Assembly (NCBI GenBank): GCA_049514435.1
Contig: JBEKVB010000007.1
Span: 62,001-126,000, forward strand
Direction: 5' to 3'
Source: UBA4810 sp002479215
GTDB lineage: Bacteria; Desulfobacterota; Syntrophia; Syntrophales; Smithellaceae
DNA: 64,000 nucleotides
The notes beneath the pieces are model-generated. The model saw nothing but the letters and a program-made list of their open reading frames with translations. It searched no databases and had not been told where the DNA came from. The translations under genes and the position numbers were made by a program. Shown here one piece after another: positions 58,766 to 64,000 of the stretch; the stretch's first letter is position 1; every line of letters starts with the position of its first letter.

Positions 58766-59515
58766 TTACCTTTCTTGTTTTTGACGTAATTCTGCGGAAT
58801 GAAAACGGACGCCGATTTCAATATAGTTATCTATGATAAAGGACGGAAATGGCGGGAAAGGGCTGGATTTTTTAACCGCTTTGATGGCGGAATCATCAAA
58901 ATAGCGGTTACCCGAGTTTTTTTCGAAGCCAATATATTCCAGAACGCCGTTGCGCGAGATTTTGACATCAATAATTGTTTCGATATTTTCTTTAGGCATC
59001 AATGCCGGCGGCAGCATCCAGTTTCCTTTAATTCTTGAACTGATAATTGCTATATATTCATTCTTTTGTGAATTTGCTTCTGCCTGTGGACTACTTCCCT
59101 TAACGGAGGCAGAAACACCTGTTTTAGAATTTGCGGTAGAAGCTTCTTGCTGATTCAAATCTTTTTGTTTGATTGCGCTGACAGCTTTTTCGATATTTAA
59201 TTTGCTGGTTTCTTCTTTTTTGGCTGGTGTTGGAGTAAGACTGGTAACTTCCTTTTTTAATACTATTGAGTTTGCCGGCTCGCTGGATTGCAGAATGTCC
59301 TGCATAAGAGACGAATTTCTTGGGAAAGCTACGTCGGGACCGACAAGTTGAACAGAATAAACAGGCCCAAAAGTCAAATGACTCGACGATGAAGGGACCG
59401 AAATAAGAATTGCGGTAATAACGACAAAATGGATTAATGCAGAGAGGAAAACCATGTTGTAAATGTTGCCGCCGGTATTGCCGCGAAAGCCTTTGTTCAG
59501 CGTCCGGGGCTTCAT
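58766..59515 (-). CDS. tolA: TolA/TonB-type energy transducer
   Basis: This 249-aa protein has an N-terminal membrane helix (~20-42), an extended Ser/Thr/Lys-rich periplasmic linker and a C-terminal TonB/TolA-like domain (IISSRIKGNWMLPPALMP, VDVKI-like strand, FDDSAIKAVKKSSPFPPFP). It sits between tolR and tolB, so it should transmit TolQR force to the outer membrane. The linker is shorter than in E. coli TolA. It overlaps tolR by 4 bases. Confidence 0.88.
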   Translation of the reverse strand: MKPRTLNKGFRGNTGGNIYNMVFLSALIHFVVITAILISVPSSSSHLTFGPVYSVQLVGPDVAFPRNSSLMQDILQSSEPANSIVLKKEVTSLTPTPAKKEETSKLNIEKAVSAIKQKDLNQQEASTANSKTGVSASVKGSSPQAEANSQKNEYIAIISSRIKGNWMLPPALMPKENIETIIDVKISRNGVLEYIGFEKNSGNRYFDDSAIKAVKKSSPFPPFPSFIIDNYIEIGVRFHSAELRQKQER

Positions 59516-59955
59516 TTTGCTCCCTCGGGCGGTTCTGTAATCATTCCTAGTTTATCAACGCCGGCTTTGCGCACTTCCGACATAACTTCAACAACAAATC
59601 CATAAGGCACATTTCTGTCGGCGCGAAGGAAAACTTCACGGTCAATCCTATTGGAAAAAATTGCTTCGAGCTTGAAATTCAGTTCCCCCAACTGCATCTT
59701 GGTTTTATTCAAAAATATTTCTCTGGCTTCGGTGATAGTTAAGACAAGTTTTTCTTCAGTGACATCGACGCTCTTGGATTTGACCCTCGGCAGGTTGACG
59801 TCGATGCCCATGGAAAGCATTGGGGCCGTAACCATAAAGATAATTAAGAGAACCAACACGACATCAACTAAAGGGGTGACGTTGATTTCTGCCAGAGCTT
59901 TATTCCCGGTGTTTCTTTTACGTAAGCTGCGCATGACTGAGTAATTCCTAAACAT
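59512..59955 (-). CDS. tolR: TolR/ExbD family protein
   Basis: This 147-aa protein has a single membrane helix containing the proton-path Asp in INVTPLVDVVLVLLIIFMVT and a periplasmic domain (LPRVKSKSVDV, VFLRADRNVPYGFVVEVM). It forms the ion-driven motor with TolQ. It starts directly after the tolQ stop and overlaps the TolA-type gene by 4 bases, so the run is tightly coupled. Confidence 0.94.
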   Translation of the reverse strand: MFRNYSVMRSLRKRNTGNKALAEINVTPLVDVVLVLLIIFMVTAPMLSMGIDVNLPRVKSKSVDVTEEKLVLTITEAREIFLNKTKMQLGELNFKLEAIFSNRIDREVFLRADRNVPYGFVVEVMSEVRKAGVDKLGMITEPPEGAK

Positions 59956-60678
59956 TTATTTACGAACAAAATACCGCTCGACAATGTTTAAAAATTCGGC
60001 GGCAAAATTATCCATTTCCTGAACCATTGTTTTGGACTTATTCAAAAAATAATTATAAAAAATAACAGCCGGTATAGCCGCGGCAAGTCCGGCAGCTGTG
60101 GCAATAAGAGCTTCCGAAATGCCCGGAGCGACAACAGCTAGAGTGGCCGAACCACGTGCGCCTATCCCTTTAAAAGTATCCATAATACCCCATACTGTGC
60201 CGAATAAGCCAATAAAAGGACTGGCCGAACCCGTTGTTGCCAGGAAACCTAAGGCGCTTTCCAGCTTCGTCATTTCCGTGTTACTGGCTTTGTTTAGAGA
60301 TCTCTCCACGTTATCCAGGGAGGAAAGGCTGATTTCATCACCGGCATATTCCGATTCTTTCAGCGGTTTATTTATTTTTGTTAGTTCCTCATAGCCGACA
60401 CGGAAAACTTCTGCCATTGTAGAAGATTTATATTTTTTGGCAGCCAGGTGAACATCGGATAGTTTGCTGCTGCGCATATAGTCCGAATTGAATTCATCAT
60501 TTTCTTTTTTAATTTTGCGATAATATTTGTATTTCAAGAAAATGATCGCCCAGGAAACGACAGAAAAAATCAGCAGTATCAACAAGACAAATTTAACCAT
60601 AAGCCCGGCATCGAGGACCATGCCTAAAAGGCTACCATGAAAACTACCGCCTAAATCTAGAGAAGCAATATCTTTCAC
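59956..60678 (-). CDS. tolQ: TolQ/ExbB family protein
   Basis: This 240-aa protein has three membrane helices: ~20-42 (KFVLLILLIFSVVSWAIIFL), one near the SALGFLATTGSASPFIGLFGTVW block, and one in EALIATAAGLAAAIPAVIFYN. These last two blocks are the ExbB/TolQ hallmark. GTG 60678 has GGAGA upstream. The longer open frame to 60744 starts inside the -35 box, so it is not used. Confidence 0.93.
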   Translation of the reverse strand: MKDIASLDLGGSFHGSLLGMVLDAGLMVKFVLLILLIFSVVSWAIIFLKYKYYRKIKKENDEFNSDYMRSSKLSDVHLAAKKYKSSTMAEVFRVGYEELTKINKPLKESEYAGDEISLSSLDNVERSLNKASNTEMTKLESALGFLATTGSASPFIGLFGTVWGIMDTFKGIGARGSATLAVVAPGISEALIATAAGLAAAIPAVIFYNYFLNKSKTMVQEMDNFAAEFLNIVERYFVRK

Positions 60679-60715
60679 TTTTTTATCTCCAAAGTGTAAT
60701 TGAAACTTGGAGCGT

Positions 60716-60744
60716 AACCTAAAGGAAAAATATGTCCTTGTCAA
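60716..60744 (-). promoter_or_regulatory. promoter of the tolQRAB operon
   Basis: On the minus strand, TTGACA (60744-60739), 17 bases, TAGGTT (60721-60716). It is 38 bases before the GTG start. A consensus -35 with correct spacing supports it. Confidence 0.65.
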
Positions 60745-60858
60745 TAAATCTTTTTTGGTTTCAGCGTGTCTATCTGTTTTCCAGAAATATTCGGTGAGTC
60801 AGGAATATAGCTCTTTAGAGGGATTTAGAATTGGCCGGCATAAAAACGGTTACTGAAT

Positions 60859-61797
60859 TTAAAGTATTTCCGGTGTAAAGGAGATGATGTCGTCTATTTG
60901 TAAAACATGGGCAAAGATCATGGCCAAGCGGTCAATGCCCAGAGCGATGCCAGCGCTTTCAGGTATGGTTTGCAGGGCTTGCAGAAATTTTTCCGGCATG
61001 GAATATTGCGGCCAATTCTTTTGAGCGCGCAGTTGCGAGGCTTGTTCAAAGCGCCGCCGCTGTTCTTCGGTGTCATTCAGTTCGGAAAAACCATTGGCGA
61101 TTTCCATGCCGCCGATATATAATTCAAAGCGTTCGGCTACATTTGTGTTCCCGTCTTTCAATTTGGCTAGGGCTGCCAGTTTTGCCGGATAGTCATACAG
61201 GAAAGTTGGCCGATTAACGCCTAAATATGGTTCAATGTAATCAACAATAATTTGGTCGAATTTGTTTTTGTTTAGTGCTTCTTCCAAAGTAACCGACGCG
61301 TATTTTTCAAAAGCCTCCTGCACGGTGATTTTTTCCCAAGGCGGTGTCAAATCAATTTTTTTATTACGGAAGATGCAATGCCGGGCAATATCCATATTAG
61401 CGGCAACCGCAAAAATCATTTTTTCGCATTGTGACATTAGTTGCAAGTAATCGAATTTTGTAACATACCATTCCAGCATAGTGAATTCGGGCAGGTGCAG
61501 ATTGCCTCTTTCGCCCGCGCGAAAACATTTGCTGATTTGAAAGATAAGCGGAAAACCGGCAGCCAGAAGCCTTTTCATACAAAGTTCGGGGGAAGTTTGT
61601 AAAAACCAATCGCCCGAAGGAAATGCTTCAATATGTTCTTCCGGTGCGGGTGAGGGGATTCTCAGCGGAGTTTCTACTTCTAAAAATCCATGCTCAATAA
61701 AAAAAAGACGGATATTTTGGATCAGTCTGGCGCGCAGGTGCAATGCTTCTTTCTTTCGCGCCAGTAAAAAAATATCATCCAAATTTGATGCACTCAA
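60859..61797 (-). CDS. epmA: EF-P lysine ligase EpmA (GenX/PoxA)
   Basis: This 312-aa class II synthetase paralogue lacks the anticodon-binding domain of lysyl-tRNA synthetase. Motif 2 is visible in FRAGERGNLHLPEFTMLEWY, and motif 3 in GIALGIDRLAMIF. EpmA attaches (R)-beta-lysine to EF-P. It starts 6 bases after efp, so the enzyme and its substrate protein are encoded together. Confidence 0.94.
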   Translation of the reverse strand: MSASNLDDIFLLARKKEALHLRARLIQNIRLFFIEHGFLEVETPLRIPSPAPEEHIEAFPSGDWFLQTSPELCMKRLLAAGFPLIFQISKCFRAGERGNLHLPEFTMLEWYVTKFDYLQLMSQCEKMIFAVAANMDIARHCIFRNKKIDLTPPWEKITVQEAFEKYASVTLEEALNKNKFDQIIVDYIEPYLGVNRPTFLYDYPAKLAALAKLKDGNTNVAERFELYIGGMEIANGFSELNDTEEQRRRFEQASQLRAQKNWPQYSMPEKFLQALQTIPESAGIALGIDRLAMIFAHVLQIDDIISFTPEIL

Positions 61798-61803
61798 ATG
61801 TAT

Positions 61804-62367
61804 TTATCCTTTGACGCGGGTTAGATATTCCCCCGTGCGTGTGTCAATCCGGATTTTTTCACCCTCGCCAACAAAGGTTGGTACCTGAATCGTATATCCG
61901 GTCTGGACTTTGACCGGTTTTGTGGCGCCGGATACCGTATCACCCTTGGCCCAGGGGTCGGCTTCGGTAACAACCAAATCAACGAAGTTAGGCAGGCTTA
62001 TTCCGATAGGACGGTCTTCAAAGAGCAAAATTTCCGCTTCGATATTGTCAATTAAGAAGTTTTTGGCGTCACCGATTTGACTTTCCGTTAAATAAATTTG
62101 CTCGAAATTTTCATTATCCATGAAGCAGTATTTATCCCCTTCCTTATATAAATACTGCATCTTCTTTTCACGCAAGTCTGCTGATTCAAAGGTGTCCACT
62201 GAACGGAAAGATCTTTCAAACTGGCTTCCCGTGACCATGTTTTTCAGCTTGCAACGGTAGAGTGCTTGCCCCTTGCCCGGTTTGACAAAATTGAATTCGG
62301 TGATGACATATGGTTCGTTATCAATTTTCAGCCGCAATCCTTTCCGTAAATCGCTCGCGGTGTACAT
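61804..62367 (-). CDS. efp: elongation factor P
   Basis: EF-P (187 aa) rescues ribosomes stalled at proline runs. The modification loop reads FVKPGKGQALYR with Lys32 at the tip, the residue expected for beta-lysylation. The C-terminal OB domain ends VGEGEKIRIDTRTGEYLTRV. GGGAGA precedes the ATG. Its promoter lies in the 3' end of the kamA-type gene. Confidence 0.97.
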   Translation of the reverse strand: MYTASDLRKGLRLKIDNEPYVITEFNFVKPGKGQALYRCKLKNMVTGSQFERSFRSVDTFESADLREKKMQYLYKEGDKYCFMDNENFEQIYLTESQIGDAKNFLIDNIEAEILLFEDRPIGISLPNFVDLVVTEADPWAKGDTVSGATKPVKVQTGYTIQVPTFVGEGEKIRIDTRTGEYLTRVKG

Positions 62368-62423
62368 AAGATTTTCTCCCTATTTCCTAAATTTCATGAA
62401 TTTATATGATTAATTTTTAGTTC

Positions 62424-62452
62424 TTACTAATCTATTTACATAAACTTGTCAA
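62424..62452 (-). promoter_or_regulatory. promoter of efp-epmA
   Basis: On the minus strand, TTGACA (62452-62447), 17-base spacer, TAGTAA (62429-62424), 57 bases before the efp ATG. The -35 is within the last codons of the upstream gene. Confidence 0.65.
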
Positions 62453-63536
62453 AATAATGTTGGTGTGTTTGCAAATTATTATTTATTGTTCCCGACATTG
62501 TATTCAGAGGCATCTTTCCTGTGCTTCCCGGTAAATCAAGAACATATTGGGGCAGACTTAGTCCGGAGCACTGACTCCATATTTTTTCCATCATAGTTAT
62601 TCCTGATTTTAAATCGGTATGGAAGTGTCCGCATCCTTTAACAGGGTCACAGTGGAAAAGATAATAAGGACGAACCGATATCTTTTGCAAGCCGTAAAGT
62701 AGGTTGCGCATTACATCCGGTGAGTCATTGACGCCATGGAGTAAAACAGACTGGTTGGAAACAGGAATTCCTGATTCTTGGATCATATTGCAGGCTCGTT
62801 TGGATTCGGGGGTGATTTCAGCCGGATGATTAAATTGCGTGTTAAACCATAAAGGCCGGTAGCGCTTGAGCATCCGGCAGAATTCTTTGGTTATACGCAT
62901 AGGCATGACAACGGGAGCGCGACTGCCGATACGTAAAACTTCAATGTGAGGTATAGCTTTCAGCGAGGCCAGTAGAGTTTCTATCGTTTGATCATCAAAA
63001 ATAAGCGGATCACCGCCGGAGATGATAACTTCTCTGATTTGCCGTGATGCAGAAATATAGGGGATAATTTTTTTTAGTCGTGTTTTTAAACTAATGTGTG
63101 CTGATTGTGGCCAAAAACGTTTGCGGTTGCAATGCCGGCAATAAGTAAGACAAACTTCGGTAACGATAGCAAGGCAGCGATCAGAATAGCGGTGTATTAG
63201 TTTGGGTACCGGCATATGGCTGTCTTCTTCCAGCGGATCGTCCAGATAGTCCTTATAACATGAAATTTCCCGCAAATCCGGAATGCACTGGGCGCGGACC
63301 GGATCGTTTTCGTCATCAATTTGAATAAGTGATAAATAATATGGAGTGATTGCCATTGGATAAACAGCTGTTACGGCGTTTAACTTTTCCGTCCGCAGCA
63401 GTGACTCGCCTGGAAAATGATCTAATTGTGCCACCTTGGTAATGCGATTTTTGAATTGCCAGCGCGAGTCTTGCCAATCTCTAGCTGTGGCATTTTTAAA
63501 AAAGGACAAAATATTTTTATTTTTGTTTATATTCAT
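62436..63536 (-). CDS. lysine 2,3-aminomutase family radical SAM protein (EpmB-type)
   Basis: This 366-aa protein has the radical SAM cluster motif CLTYCRHC (C129, C133, C136), an N-terminal WQDSRWQFKNRIT typical of KamA proteins, and PLP-binding family segments (IISGGDPLIF, NQSVLLHGVNDSP, RPYYLFHCDPVKG). It lies upstream of efp and epmA, so its likely job is to make beta-lysine for EF-P. It is longer than E. coli EpmB and shorter than clostridial KamA, so the exact subclass is uncertain. Confidence 0.88.
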   Translation of the reverse strand: MNINKNKNILSFFKNATARDWQDSRWQFKNRITKVAQLDHFPGESLLRTEKLNAVTAVYPMAITPYYLSLIQIDDENDPVRAQCIPDLREISCYKDYLDDPLEEDSHMPVPKLIHRYSDRCLAIVTEVCLTYCRHCNRKRFWPQSAHISLKTRLKKIIPYISASRQIREVIISGGDPLIFDDQTIETLLASLKAIPHIEVLRIGSRAPVVMPMRITKEFCRMLKRYRPLWFNTQFNHPAEITPESKRACNMIQESGIPVSNQSVLLHGVNDSPDVMRNLLYGLQKISVRPYYLFHCDPVKGCGHFHTDLKSGITMMEKIWSQCSGLSLPQYVLDLPGSTGKMPLNTMSGTINNNLQTHQHYFDKFM

Positions 63537-63703
63537 ATATACAATTTAATGGAAAGCAAATTAAGGCGTTCCTACTACCATAATTTTAACTAGATGCAAA
63601 GGAAATCAATTATCTTTGGGCGGCTTAAAATATGCGGGAAATCAATTTCCAGCCGTGATATGTTGAAATAAAGGCTAAAAACCCATTCTGGAGAGTTAAT
63701 TTG

Positions 63704-64000
63704 ATGTCTCTACAGCAGCGCAAAGAAAGAGTGGCGATATTATCAGTCGTTTCCAATTCTTTTTTAGTTTTATTTAAAGTAATTGTCGGTGTTTTAATCG
63801 GTTCTGTTTCGATAATATCCGAAGCGATTCATTCGTGTATGGATTTGTTGGCCGCAATTATCGCCATGTTCTCTGTGAAAACATCCAGCATTCCCGCTGA
63901 TGAGCGGCACCCCTTTGGCCACGGAAAAATAGAAAATATATCCGGTTTGGTGGAAGCAGCGCTTATTTTTGTTGCCGCGTTTTGGATTATTTTTGAAGCA
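63704..64000 (+). CDS. cation diffusion facilitator transporter, N-terminal fragment (cut by window edge)
   Basis: A frame open from ATG 63704 to the window end encodes 99 residues. It starts MSLQQRKERVAILSVVSNS. Hallmarks are the metal-site SEAIHSCMDLLAA (SxAxHxxxD) in helix 2 and ADERHPFGHGKIENISGLVE before helix 3. CDF proteins export Zn, Fe, Mn or Cd by proton exchange. GGAGAG is 8 bases upstream. The gene continues past base 64000. Confidence 0.92.
   Translation, partial: MSLQQRKERVAILSVVSNSFLVLFKVIVGVLIGSVSIISEAIHSCMDLLAAIIAMFSVKTSSIPADERHPFGHGKIENISGLVEAALIFVAAFWIIFEA

Noticed and set aside
60713..60726. Third copy of the TAACCTAAAGG block
   Set aside because: It matches only 11 bases, lacks flanking hairpin arms and is explained by the tolQ -10 region.
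60679..60744. Longer TolQ start at TTG 60744
   Set aside because: That codon is part of the TTGACA -35 box; GTG 60678 has GGAGA and gives the family N-terminus.
1..64000. CRISPR arrays, rRNA and tRNA genes
   Set aside because: No regularly spaced direct repeats, rRNA blocks or cloverleaf-like segments with CCA-proximal stems were recognised by eye in any intergenic stretch; a tRNAscan or CRISPR finder run would settle this.

Overview
The window reads as chromosomal DNA of a Gram-negative bacterium, most likely a member of the Desulfobacterota (former Deltaproteobacteria, Syntrophales-like). An outer membrane is shown by LptD, a complete Tol-Pal set and several lipoproteins. The taxonomic guess is inference from gene content, gene order and moderately AT-rich codon use; no 16S rRNA or tRNA gene was seen.

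Region 1 (1-22014, + strand) is one continuous transcription/translation block: the rpoB 3' end, rpoC, rpsL, rpsG, tuf, the S10/spc/alpha ribosomal genes, secY, map, infA, rpmJ, rpsM-rpsK-rpsD, rpoA and rplQ, closed by a strong terminator. fusA is absent between rpsG and tuf, and adk is absent between secY and map. S19 has a Thr-rich tail, and L17 has a Lys-rich tail that contains a 90-bp tandem duplication.

Region 2 (22015-27438) starts with non-coding repeats: three tandem stem-loop units whose arms differ in sequence but stay complementary, then a 118-bp inverted-repeat element. A four-gene minus-strand operon follows, in transcription order: an unrecognised 816-aa protein, phosphatidylserine decarboxylase, a DksA-like zinc-finger protein, and an Lgt-like membrane protein that lacks the usual catalytic His motif.

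Region 3 (27585-35019) holds a stand-alone EF-Tu domain-2-like protein and a phosphate regulon, phoB-pstS-pstC-pstA-pstB-phoU-phoR. A Pho box lies before pstS and a large hairpin lies between pstS and pstC.

Region 4 (35020-47103) is accessory DNA. It contains a DUF169 protein, a 184-bp imperfect palindrome, and a 3519-bp IS1-family transposon with 17-bp perfect terminal repeats and an 8-bp target duplication. The transposon carries four passenger genes and a divergent control region with repeated operators. Two small ORFs separated by an attC-like bulged hairpin follow. The block continues with a metallo-beta-lactamase-fold protein, folC and lptD, and ends with an IS1595-type transposase remnant and an orphan membrane protein.

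Region 5 (47104-64000) is housekeeping again: rplM-rpsI, argC, cysS, a C-terminal processing protease, a divergent polysaccharide deacetylase and two lipoproteins on the + strand. Convergent to these are tolQ-tolR-tolA/tonB-tolB-pal-cpoB and an EF-P module (kamA/epmB-type gene, efp, epmA). A cation-efflux (CDF) gene runs off the right edge.
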